Shown in pieces: positions 6,821-14,361 of a DNA stretch of 15,924 nucleotides. The stretch comes from UBA4923 sp964486135 (GTDB taxonomy: Bacteria; Bacillota; Clostridia; Saccharofermentanales; DTU023). The stretch covers positions 1 to 15,924 of the forward strand of contig CAZAKT010000034.1 of assembly GCA_964486135.1 (NCBI GenBank), written 5' to 3'. Each line of letters starts with the position of its first letter. The stretch's first letter is position 1. The notes under the pieces were generated by a model that had not been told where the DNA came from, made no database searches, and saw only the letters and a list, made by a program, of their open reading frames with translations. Both the position numbers and the translations under genes were made by a program.

Positions 6821-9024
6821 GAGCGGATCTCCATTCTGTGGCTGTAGGCCCGACGGACCCGCCAACCCTCCCCTTCCGGGGCGAAATAGACCCAGTAGGT
6901 GACATTGCCGATCCGCTTATGGGCGATACGGAGGCCGGTCTTCTTCTCCTCAATGAAACAGTTTGTTTCCAAGGCCTCTTCGATCACCTGCCGGATGTCC
7001 TCCTCCAGGATCAGGCGCTGGTCCAGCATTTCCGCCAAATCGTCATCGTAGGTCAGTTTCAATTTATCCTCAGCCTCCTCAAATTCTCCCCAAAGCTCCG
7101 AGAGCATGGTCCTTCTCAAAAGTTCCCGGTTGTCCTGACGGAGGGAATAGCCGGGCGCGCCCCGGTCCTCCCCCTGGCCGTCGAAGATGAGCTCAAGCAG
7201 ATGGATGGCCCGGGCGCCCGCCTTGCTGAAACGGTCGCGGCAGCCCATGCAGTAGGTCAGCCGGGTCTCATCAATATCCCCGATACAAAAATTGGTCATC
7301 TCCAGGGCAAGATCCGAATTGGAGAACTGGATCAGGCCCCCATAGCCACAGCAGGGGGACCGGTCGCCGCTGTAGGGCGCCTCATGAACCTCACAGCCCA
7401 GCTGGGCCAGGAGGCTCCGGACGGCCTCCCGGGTCTCCTCCATATAACGGGCCCCGCAGGCGTCATGGATGGTCAGGGGCAGGGGAGTCTCAAGCTTGGG
7501 GACGCCCTCCTCCAGGAGGAGGGTCCAGACATCGGTCAGTTGATCTCCGAAGATAGACTCCAGGGTTTTGCGGCAGGTCGGGCAGGCCGTGATGACCCGG
7601 GGCCGGCCCAGGGTCTCCCAGGCCTCCCTGATTTTTTCCCGGGTCTCCTCAAAGAGGGATGTCTGGCCCGCCCATTCAGCCATGATGCCGCAGCAACCGT
7701 GCATGAAGGCCACACCACCCTCCAATTGCCGGCAGAGGTAGTCATAGGTCTTCCGGACTGTGGAGGGGGCCGAGGCCCCCAGCTGACAGCCGGGGAAGAA
7801 GAGCCAGCGACTGCTCTCTGTGCCAGGCTGTGGCCGGAAAAAGAAGGAACTTTCTGAATTGGCCTGCTTCATATCGTCGACGGCAAACTCAAAGGCTGAA
7901 GCCGGCATTTTTCTGGTCTTGACCATAATTTCCCTGGCCGATTGGATGGCCGCTCCCAGATCCAGGCCATTGGGGCAAATAACTTCGCATTGGCTGCAAA
8001 GGGCGCAGGCATTGATCATGGTGTTGGCCGTCCGGTTCCCCAAGGCGATGGAGAGGTTATTGTAGATCTCCCTCAGGTAAAGCTTGGGATAACGCTTGAA
8101 ATGGGCAATGAAGGCACAGGCCTTGGCGCACTCCAGGCACTGGCAATCCAGGCAGCGGCCCGCTTCCCGAATAGCTTCCTCCTCTGACAGGAATCTGCCT
8201 TTGACCGGCGCCTCCTCCTCGAAATAGGAGGTCTCCACAAAAAGCCGGGTAGTCCGGTCCATTTCCTGCTCACGGCCAGCCGTGATGGAGACCTGCTTGA
8301 CCCAGCGATCGGCGGTGTTGGCCGCCCGCTTGCCGGCGGCAATGGCCTCGACCAGGGAATCATAATTTCCCCCGGAGAGCAGGCCCTCGACGGGACTCAG
8401 GAGAGTTATGGGATCCGTCCCCTCCAGGGGAGTCCCGTTCGCCAGCACCACCACCTTATTCTCTTCCAGGAGAAGCTTGGGGTCCTCTATTTCTTGATTC
8501 ACACGGAAGTCGACACCGGTATTTTTTACCAGTTCCAGATCAGCTTCCAGGGCCTCTTGGGGCAGGTCGGCCTTTCGAAGACTTCCTCCCGCCGTTCCCT
8601 CCTTCTCGTAGAGGGTGACCTGGAAGCCCTTTTTGGCCAGTTCCGAGGCCACAGTCAAACCGAAAGGTCCTGAACCGATGACAGCCGCCCCGCCGATTTT
8701 CCGCCTGGGCCGGAGAGGCCGGGCCTGGGTTTTGCCATAGCACATGGCTGCCCACTCCAGGGGACGGAGCTCCAGGGCTCCGCCCAGATCCTTCCTCAGA
8801 CAGGCCTCCTGGCAGGGCATACGGCAGAGGTGGGAAAGGGAGTGGGGAAGGGGGACGGTCCTGGTGTAGATGGCCCGGGCCACATCGAAATTACCATCCC
8901 TGACAGCCTGGCAGAGGCCGCGGCAGTCGACCCGGAGGGGACAGGCCGCCATGGCCGCCGGCGGCTGTTCCTGGATACATTTGTCTTCCATGGCCAGGAG
9001 CTGGTCTTTGTCGAGGATATGCAT
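6817..9024 (-). CDS. FAD/iron-sulfur 'dicluster' electron-transfer protein with CCG domains
   Basis: A 735-residue protein with a cysteine-rich GltD-like N-terminus (cysteines at 28-75) and an FAD-type Rossmann motif (GSGPFG, 117-122). Two [4Fe-4S]-type clusters of cysteines follow (C291-C303 and C340-C350, the latter followed by PNG), then a GlpC/HdrB-like part with paired CCG motifs (near 444-446 and 558-560). A ~120-residue C-terminal extension is not recognised. It likely moves electrons from the molybdenum hydroxylase to a soluble acceptor or quinone-side partner. The FAD segment (~115-240) is much shorter than in GltD and no second, NAD(P)-binding Rossmann motif is seen. The start ATG 9024-9022 has AAGGAGG 5 nt upstream. 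A terminator-like hairpin separates it from mop. Confidence 0.75.
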   Translation of the reverse strand: MHILDKDQLLAMEDKCIQEQPPAAMAACPLRVDCRGLCQAVRDGNFDVARAIYTRTVPLPHSLSHLCRMPCQEACLRKDLGGALELRPLEWAAMCYGKTQARPLRPRRKIGGAAVIGSGPFGLTVASELAKKGFQVTLYEKEGTAGGSLRKADLPQEALEADLELVKNTGVDFRVNQEIEDPKLLLEENKVVVLANGTPLEGTDPITLLSPVEGLLSGGNYDSLVEAIAAGKRAANTADRWVKQVSITAGREQEMDRTTRLFVETSYFEEEAPVKGRFLSEEEAIREAGRCLDCQCLECAKACAFIAHFKRYPKLYLREIYNNLSIALGNRTANTMINACALCSQCEVICPNGLDLGAAIQSAREIMVKTRKMPASAFEFAVDDMKQANSESSFFFRPQPGTESSRWLFFPGCQLGASAPSTVRKTYDYLCRQLEGGVAFMHGCCGIMAEWAGQTSLFEETREKIREAWETLGRPRVITACPTCRKTLESIFGDQLTDVWTLLLEEGVPKLETPLPLTIHDACGARYMEETREAVRSLLAQLGCEVHEAPYSGDRSPCCGYGGLIQFSNSDLALEMTNFCIGDIDETRLTYCMGCRDRFSKAGARAIHLLELIFDGQGEDRGAPGYSLRQDNRELLRRTMLSELWGEFEEAEDKLKLTYDDDLAEMLDQRLILEEDIRQVIEEALETNCFIEEKKTGLRIAHKRIGNVTYWVYFAPEGEGWRVRRAYSHRMEIRS

Positions 9025-9068
9025 GGCGTCCTCCTTGGCTCTTATTTTAATGTTAGCACGAAGACCCT

Positions 9069-9108
9069 TAAAAAGGACGGAGCCAGCTGTTATCAGCAGC
9101 CGGCTCCG
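9069..9108 (-). terminator. Rho-independent terminator after mop
   Basis: On the minus strand a 12-bp stem forms between CGGAGCCGGCTG (9108-9097) and CAGCTGGCTCCG (9089-9078), with one G-U pair and a 7-nt loop. TCC and five T follow. It lies inside the operon, between mop and the dicluster gene, so it may make mop more abundant than the downstream genes by partial termination. Confidence 0.7.
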
Positions 9109-9122
9109 CCTCTCCTACCTTG

Positions 9123-9148
9123 GGCGGACCGCACTTTAGCGGCCCGCC
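9123..9148 (-). repeat. Second hairpin directly after the mop stop
   Basis: GGCGGGCCGC (9148-9139) pairs with GCGGTCCGCC (9132-9123), 10 bp with one G-U. It lies between the mop stop and the terminator. Without a T-run it may act as an mRNA 3'-end stabiliser or assist termination. Confidence 0.5.
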
Positions 9149-9160
9149 GCAGTTCACAGC

Positions 9161-11899
9161 TTAAGCGAGTTCATCCAGAGCGGCCTTGACCACATCCGGG
9201 GTGGCGGGTACGGCAGTGATCCTGGCGCCCGTCGCATTGAAGATGGCGTTCAGGATGGCCGGGTGGGGCGCCGTCAGCGGCGCCTCGCCGCAGCCTGCCG
9301 CCCCGTAGGGGCCGAGCGGCCTGGGCGTTTCGACGTAGTCAATGACGATGTCGTCGGGAATATCCTCAATATAGGGGATCCCGCAGCCCAGGAGGCTGGT
9401 GTGCTTCTCGTAGTCCTCCATGTTCTCCGTGAGCGCCAGCCCGATACCCTGGGCCAGGCCACCCGTGATCTGGCCGTCGACAACGGTCCGGTTCATGATG
9501 GTCCCCACGTCCGGGATGGTGGTGAAGCGGATGACCCGGACCTTGCCGGTCTCGGTGTCGACTTCGACCTCCGGAATGAAGAGCTCATACATGTAGACAC
9601 AGAAGGGTTCACCCTGTGCCGTCTCCATATCGCAGTTGGTGCAGTCAGAGGCCACCCAGCTGCCGTCATAGGAGACCGGGATGTCCTCGGCCACCATCTC
9701 CTCATAGGTCCGGTAGCTGCCGTCCGCCTTCTTCATGGCGTTGACCAGCATACGGGCCGCCGCCACGATGGAGTTGCCCACCATGACGGTGGAGCGGCTG
9801 CCGCCGGCAGGTCCCGAGGCCGGGGTGATACCGGTGTCATTCTTGATCAGCTTGATCTGCTCCGGGGTGAAACCGGCTTCACGCAGGGTCTCATGGGCTG
9901 AGGTCAGGGTTCCGATGTCGGCGCCCTGGCCGTGGTCCTCCCAGGAGTCAAGAACCGTTACGGTGTTGTCCTCTTCCAGACGGACAGTGGCCGCGCCGGC
10001 ATCCGCGCCGTCAAGACCGCAGCCGTAGATGCCTTGGGACAGGCCGACCCCGTACTTGTAGCGGCCATCCGACTTGGCGTTCAGGTCGGCCACCCGCTCT
10101 TTGGCTTCCTTCCAATAGGGACGGGCCCTTTCGTACATATCCTCCAGACAGTAGACATCAGGCACTTGGCCGGTTGGGGTTGTCACACCCTCGCGGTAGA
10201 TATTCCTGTAGCGGAGCTCGAAGGGACAAAGGTCCATCTTGTCCGCCAGAACATCCAGGGCCAGCTCACTGCCCATGAAGGCCTGGGGTGAGCCATAGGC
10301 CCGGAAGGCCGAGCCCCAGATATGGTTGGTGCAGACGGTCTGGCTCTTGTTGCGGATATTCTTGATCTCATAGCCGGAGCCCGTGTATTGGGACAGGCGC
10401 ATGGTCAGGAGGTCGCCGAACTCGGAATAGGGACCGTGATCGATGTAGTTATTGCCCCAAAGGGCCAGGAGTTTGCCATCCTCATCAGCCGCGATCTTGA
10501 CGTGCATGTGGCCCGGCGACCGTTTGCCCGTGTAGGTGATGGTCTGATACATGTCATAGACCAATGAACAGGGGCGGCCGTCGAGGGCCAGGCAGGCGAC
10601 GCCCAGAAGGGCTTCCATGGTGGGTGAGAACTTGTAGCCGAAGGTGCCACCGGCCGGGTTCTGGACCAGGCGGAGCTTCTCGGGCTCAATGCCGAGACCG
10701 GCCACGATCATGGCGTGATGGAGGTGGATACCGATACTCTTGGAGTGGATGGTCAGCCTTCCCTCATCGTCCATATAGGCATTGCCGCAGTCCGGTTCGA
10801 TGACCAGATGCGGTTGCCGGGAGCAGAAGGATTCTACTTCGGCCACATAGGGGGCCGACTCCAGGATGGGTTCGACCTCCTCCCCCTTGATGCAGTTGGT
10901 CTCATAGTAGACGTTGGGGGTTCCGGGATGGATCTCAATGGCGTCCTCGGCCATGGCGGACCAGACGTCCATATAGGCGGGGAGGGGCTCGATGTCGACG
11001 ACCACTTTTTCAGCAGCCGCCTTGGCATGCTCGACTGTATCGGCCGCCACTATGGCGATGGCGTCCCCGATCTGGAAGACCTTCTCATCACAGAGGATGG
11101 GTCGGTCCCAGCCGTCCCCCTTGTTGGTCGGGAAGGTGATCAGGCCGGAGATCCGGTTCTTGCCCAAAACATCCTTGTGGGTGATGACCTTGTAGACACC
11201 GGGCATTTTCTCGGCCTCGGCATAATCGATGCCCTTGATCAGGCCGTGGGGGATCTTGGACTGGACCAGGGCCAGCCGGGCTGTGTTGGCGGGCATCTGG
11301 AGGGCGATATCGGCGCCGTAATCCCAGGTTCCGGTTACCTTGGCAAGGGCCGAAGGCCGCGCGTAGGTCGTGCCGATGATCCTGTTGTCAGTGGGCTTGA
11401 AGAGCAGATCTTCCTTCTTCATCTCCCCCCGCAGGACCTTGGCCGCATCCATGACGGCGTCGACCAGAGGCTTGTAGCCGGTGCAGCGGCAGACATTCCT
11501 GTGGACCTGGAACCAGTGACGGACCTCCTCCCGGGTCGGGTCGGGATTCTCCTCCAGGAGAACCTTGGCTGACATGATGAAGCCCGGTGAGCAAAAGCCA
11601 CACTGGGCGCAACCGTGTGCCATCCAGGCCACCTGCAAGGGATGCAGGCAATCGGGTGTCCCTATGCCCTCAATGGTCTCGATAACCGAGAAGTCAGGGA
11701 CCCGGCTCATCTTATGAATGCAGGACCTGACCGCTTTCCCGTTGAGGACAATGGTACAGGCCCCACATTGGCCTGCTTCGCAGCCAATCTTACATCCTGT
11801 GAGCAGGAATTGCTCACGGAGTACCCTGGCCAGCGACAGCTCAGGATCTACGATCAGGACGCGCTGAACGCCGTTGATCGTCAAATGTAGTTTTTTCAT
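9161..11899 (-). CDS. mop: Molybdenum aldehyde oxidoreductase (Mop type, xanthine oxidase family)
   Basis: A 912-residue protein that lines up with the Desulfovibrio gigas aldehyde oxidoreductase as I remember it (907 residues). The N-terminal [2Fe-2S] domain has C40, C45, C48, C60 and the second has C100, C103, C137, C139, at the same numbers as in D. gigas. The Moco part has the stretches ITFPTNKGDGWDRPILCDEK-like (LITFPTNKGDGWDRP), GGTFGYKFSPT, WGSAFRAYG and the C-terminal GCGEAPLT with the catalytic Glu (E872). It would hydroxylate an aldehyde (or related N-heterocycle) with water as the oxygen source. I start at ATG 11899 (MKKLHLTINGVQ), not the longer in-frame start at 11959. AGGAGGTG lies 8 nt upstream and the homologue begins there. 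Substrate unproven; no xdhC or mobA partner is in the window. Confidence 0.9.
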   Translation of the reverse strand: MKKLHLTINGVQRVLIVDPELSLARVLREQFLLTGCKIGCEAGQCGACTIVLNGKAVRSCIHKMSRVPDFSVIETIEGIGTPDCLHPLQVAWMAHGCAQCGFCSPGFIMSAKVLLEENPDPTREEVRHWFQVHRNVCRCTGYKPLVDAVMDAAKVLRGEMKKEDLLFKPTDNRIIGTTYARPSALAKVTGTWDYGADIALQMPANTARLALVQSKIPHGLIKGIDYAEAEKMPGVYKVITHKDVLGKNRISGLITFPTNKGDGWDRPILCDEKVFQIGDAIAIVAADTVEHAKAAAEKVVVDIEPLPAYMDVWSAMAEDAIEIHPGTPNVYYETNCIKGEEVEPILESAPYVAEVESFCSRQPHLVIEPDCGNAYMDDEGRLTIHSKSIGIHLHHAMIVAGLGIEPEKLRLVQNPAGGTFGYKFSPTMEALLGVACLALDGRPCSLVYDMYQTITYTGKRSPGHMHVKIAADEDGKLLALWGNNYIDHGPYSEFGDLLTMRLSQYTGSGYEIKNIRNKSQTVCTNHIWGSAFRAYGSPQAFMGSELALDVLADKMDLCPFELRYRNIYREGVTTPTGQVPDVYCLEDMYERARPYWKEAKERVADLNAKSDGRYKYGVGLSQGIYGCGLDGADAGAATVRLEEDNTVTVLDSWEDHGQGADIGTLTSAHETLREAGFTPEQIKLIKNDTGITPASGPAGGSRSTVMVGNSIVAAARMLVNAMKKADGSYRTYEEMVAEDIPVSYDGSWVASDCTNCDMETAQGEPFCVYMYELFIPEVEVDTETGKVRVIRFTTIPDVGTIMNRTVVDGQITGGLAQGIGLALTENMEDYEKHTSLLGCGIPYIEDIPDDIVIDYVETPRPLGPYGAAGCGEAPLTAPHPAILNAIFNATGARITAVPATPDVVKAALDELA

Positions 11900-11907
11900 T
11901 CTGGAAA

Positions 11908-11915
11908 CACCTCCT
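11908..11915 (-). promoter_or_regulatory. Ribosome site deciding the mop start
   Basis: AGGAGGTG on the minus strand is 8 nt before ATG 11899-11897. The upstream in-frame start at 11959 sits about where transcription should begin, so it cannot be used from this promoter. Confidence 0.8.
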
Positions 11916-11922
11916 GCCTGGT

Positions 11923-11937
11923 TGTTCAGATTGAACA
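11923..11937. repeat. Palindrome in the mop leader (TGTTCA-3 nt-TGAACA)
   Basis: A perfect 6-bp inverted repeat around a 3-nt centre, between the -10 box and the ribosome site. It fits an operator or a small leader hairpin. No regulator gene is seen nearby. Confidence 0.4.
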
Positions 11938-11962
11938 TATGTATAAAAATTCCATGCACTTC

Positions 11963-11991
11963 ATTATCGAGTTTGTAGGCGCTACTGTCAA
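11963..11991 (-). promoter_or_regulatory. Sigma-70-type promoter for mop
   Basis: On the minus strand TTGACA (11991-11986) is followed by 17 bp and GATAAT (11968-11963). This is a perfect -35 with a 5/6 -10 at optimal spacing. Transcription would start near 11956 and give a leader of about 55 nt before the mop ATG. Confidence 0.75.
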
Positions 11992-12066
11992 GGTGACCAA
12001 GTCTTTGCCAGGTTTTATGCGATTATTCAACTGAATGTACAAGCAGCCCGTGGGTTCCCCAGCTAA

Positions 12067-13290
12067 TTAAGCTTCTTTTGCCCCCTCCAGCTTCTTTTTC
12101 AAGGTCAGGGTGAGGGCCGTCGCAGCAAGGAGCAAGGCCGCGGCCAGCCAATAGGCGTATTGATAGCTGCCCCTGGCGTCAAAGATGCTGCTGGCGATTT
12201 GTGGTCCCAGGACACCGCCCAAGCCCCAGGCGATAAAGAGGAGGCCATAGTTGGCGCCAAGATGCTTGAGACCGTAGTAATCGGCTGTGGCAGCGGGAAA
12301 GACGGAAAAAATGGCCCCGTAGCACAAGCCCACCACCGCAACCCCGACACTGAGGGCGGCCTGGGTCTTCAGGAAACCGAAGACCAGCATATTGGCGGCC
12401 TGGAAGAGGAAGGCAATGCGCATTAAATTGACCCGGCCGATCTTGTCCGAGACTGCCCCTCCCCAAAATCTGCCCAGGGCATTGAAAAAAGAGATCAGCA
12501 TGACCAGGAGAAAGCCGCCCTCCCATCCGGCTTGGAGGCGGGCGATCCGGGTCAGGTGGCCCATGACCATAAGACCGGCTGAGGCGGAAAAGGAAAACAT
12601 GGCAAAGAGCTTGTAGAAAACGGGTGTCCGGACCATCCCCCTCCAGTCAATCCCCGGGTCCTCGGATCCGGCAGACGACCGGTTGGCCACCGACCCATTG
12701 GAAAGAGGCAGGTAACCGGGAGGGGGATTGCTCATGAGCTGGGCAAGCGCAAGGGAGCAAAGGAGGGCCCCCGCGCCCAGGATCAGCATGCCCTGGTGAA
12801 GGCCAAATCTATTGAGCAGGAAGTTGGACAGGGGGGAATACACGACAGGGGCGATGGCGATCCCACCTACGACCAGGCCCGTGATCAGACCCTTTTTTTC
12901 CGGCGGGTACCACTTCAAGGCCGTGTGGGTGGTGACCACATTGTTGGTGCCGATACCCGCGCCCAGGATGAGACTGAAGGCCAGGACCATGAGCGGGACC
13001 GTGTGGGCAAAGCCGGTCGCGATCAGACCCAGGCCCAGCATGCCAGCGCCCAGGCTGGTCATGAACCGGGGGCCGACCCTGTCCTGGACCAGGCCCGCCA
13101 GGAACATGGAACTGGCAAACACCAGGGTGGCCAAGGTGTAGGGCAAGGTCGCCTGGGCGTCGGTCCAATGATACTCGGCGACCAGATGGTCCTTGATAAT
13201 GCTCCAGATGTAGAGGACACCGGAAAAAAATTGTACGCCTACCGCGGCCGTCAATACGGAACCAGCCCTGTGTTTTCTGCCTTCTCTCAC
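12067..13290 (-). CDS. OFA-family MFS transporter
   Basis: A 407-residue membrane protein with about 12 hydrophobic helices. The N-terminal YIWSIIKDHL, the motif A-like LAGLVQDRVGPR between helices 2 and 3, GAGIGTNNVV, and the NPPPGYLP loop in the middle are typical of the oxalate/formate antiporter (OFA) branch. Such proteins move small carboxylates, often in exchange. The start is GTG 13290-13288, since an in-frame stop lies just upstream; the ribosome site is modest (AGG about 8 nt upstream). The gene ends ~75 nt before the mop promoter, on the same strand. Supply or export of the substrate/product of the Mop enzyme is inference. It does not share the mop promoter. Confidence 0.85.
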   Translation of the reverse strand: MREGRKHRAGSVLTAAVGVQFFSGVLYIWSIIKDHLVAEYHWTDAQATLPYTLATLVFASSMFLAGLVQDRVGPRFMTSLGAGMLGLGLIATGFAHTVPLMVLAFSLILGAGIGTNNVVTTHTALKWYPPEKKGLITGLVVGGIAIAPVVYSPLSNFLLNRFGLHQGMLILGAGALLCSLALAQLMSNPPPGYLPLSNGSVANRSSAGSEDPGIDWRGMVRTPVFYKLFAMFSFSASAGLMVMGHLTRIARLQAGWEGGFLLVMLISFFNALGRFWGGAVSDKIGRVNLMRIAFLFQAANMLVFGFLKTQAALSVGVAVVGLCYGAIFSVFPAATADYYGLKHLGANYGLLFIAWGLGGVLGPQIASSIFDARGSYQYAYWLAAALLLAATALTLTLKKKLEGAKEA

Positions 13291-13440
13291 TGATTATGCC
13301 TAGCCTTTCCTTGAGTCACACCAACCCATTGTATAGTAAGAAGACCGGGGGCGGTTACCGTTTGGCAGGGGCTCCTTTGAATGAGATAATGGGGAATAAT
13401 TGGGATCGGCTTCGGCAGGGCCTATCCGGAGGACTCGACT
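13291..13440. other. Divergent intergenic region between MFS gene and the His-tail gene
   Basis: This 150-bp stretch should hold promoters for both directions. On the plus strand TTGAGT (13311-13316) and TATAGT (13332-13337) form a weak pair with only a 15-bp spacer. No clear minus-strand promoter is seen. Confidence 0.35.
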
Positions 13441-13848
13441 ATGGATGACAAGCTGGCTGAATTGAAGAACTTAATTGAAAACTGGCTGGATGACCCCCAA
13501 TGGGGGGCCGATTGCCTTCTTCCCCTTCTGTGGGAAGCTGTCGGCCAGGCCACGGAAGAAAAGGAGGCGGCCCTCCCTCCTCTCACCCGGATTACCGCTG
13601 AGCAGGTCCAACTCCTGGTGACCGACCAGGAGACCGGCCGGCCCTTCCTCCGCTCCCTCCCACTGGATTATCTGGAGACCAGCAACGGGATCACCCTGGC
13701 AGGTGAAAGCTATGCGGCCCAACCGACCCAGATCGTTTTCTTCACGGAATTCGCCCTGGGAAAACTTCTGGAACTCCAGGGCGAGGAAGGCGACTGTGAT
13801 CATGACCACGATCATGACCATGACAGCCATGAACATCACCACGACTAG
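13441..13848 (+). CDS. Unrecognised protein with a His/Asp metal-binding tail
   Basis: A 135-residue protein starting at ATG behind GGAGGA (7 nt). The first ~115 residues are acidic and mixed helix/strand (ENWLDDPQWG, LPLLWEAVGQ, FFTEFALGKLLELQ) and match no family I know. The last ~17 residues are almost only His and Asp with one Cys at 119 (CDHDHDHDHD then SHEHHHD). They contain eight histidines, a typical divalent-metal binding tail (Ni, Zn, Co) as in some metallochaperones. No signal peptide or membrane helix is seen. The downstream COG2426 membrane gene starts 12 nt later, so they form a two-gene unit. Metal storage, delivery or sensing is a guess. Confidence 0.75.
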   Translation: MDDKLAELKNLIENWLDDPQWGADCLLPLLWEAVGQATEEKEAALPPLTRITAEQVQLLVTDQETGRPFLRSLPLDYLETSNGITLAGESYAAQPTQIVFFTEFALGKLLELQGEEGDCDHDHDHDHDSHEHHHD

Positions 13849-13860
13849 AAGACTTCCTAA

Positions 13861-14340
13861 GTGACCCGCAAGTATTTTTGGATTTTCTTTATCTCCATGT
13901 TGCCCCTGATCGAGATCAGGGGCTCCATTCTCTATGCCAATGCCCAGAATGTGCCGCTTCTTCCTGCCATGATCGTCGGCCTGCTCGGCAACATGCTGCC
14001 CGTCCCCATCATCTTTTACTTCGCCAGAAAACTCCTGGTCTGGGGAGCCGATAAAAAATTCATCGGCCCCATCTTTTCCTTTTTCCTCCACCGGGGCGAG
14101 TCGGCCGGGCAGAAGCTCCTGGCCAAAACCGGCCGTGGCCTCTACCTGGCCCTCTTCCTCTTCGTCGCCGTCCCCTTGCCCGGAACGGGCGCCTGGACAG
14201 GGATCCTGGCCGCCAGCATCCTGGACATGGACTTCAAGCGGAGTGTCCTGGCAACCGTTGGCGGGGTCATCTGCGCCGGCATCATTGTCTATTTGGCCTC
14301 GGCAGGCATCCTTCATTTCGGACGTGCCTTGGCTGGCTAG
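13861..14340 (+). CDS. COG2426-type small membrane protein (putative small multidrug export protein)
   Basis: A 159-residue, strongly hydrophobic protein with ~4-5 membrane helices. The N-terminal SMLPLIEIRGSI, GNMLPVPIIFYFARKLL and the later VPLPGTGAWTG are the hallmark stretches of COG2426, whose members are called small multidrug export proteins without firm proof. GTG at 13861 is the start that gives the family's usual length. The Shine-Dalgarno signal is poor, so translation may be coupled to the upstream gene. It converges with the Cna_B surface protein gene (21 nt between the stops). No terminator was seen between them. Confidence 0.8.
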   Translation: MTRKYFWIFFISMLPLIEIRGSILYANAQNVPLLPAMIVGLLGNMLPVPIIFYFARKLLVWGADKKFIGPIFSFFLHRGESAGQKLLAKTGRGLYLALFLFVAVPLPGTGAWTGILAASILDMDFKRSVLATVGGVICAGIIVYLASAGILHFGRALAG

Positions 14341-14361
14341 GCGGGGAATTCCTCCTCAAGC

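Noticed and set aside
6838..7857. Long plus-strand open frame (339 codons) inside the dicluster gene
   Set aside because: It lies antisense to a gene with clear motifs. GC-rich third positions create long open frames on the opposite strand, and it has no recognisable domain.
9044..9049. Internal promoter (TAAAAT) before the dicluster gene
   Set aside because: No -35 partner at a good distance, and the start point would leave only a few bases before the ribosome site.
10715..11572. Plus-strand open frame of 285 codons inside mop
   Set aside because: Antisense shadow of mop, with low-complexity Gly/Val/Asp composition and no domain.
11900..11959. Longer N-terminus of mop starting at 11959
   Set aside because: The promoter -10 box ends at 11963, so this codon is at or before the transcript start; the homologue begins at the later Met with a strong ribosome site.
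13471..14316. Minus-strand open frame of 281 codons across the His-tail and COG2426 genes
   Set aside because: Antisense to two real genes. Its composition (QGQHGDKE-like) is a shadow of hydrophobic codons, and no ribosome site was noted.
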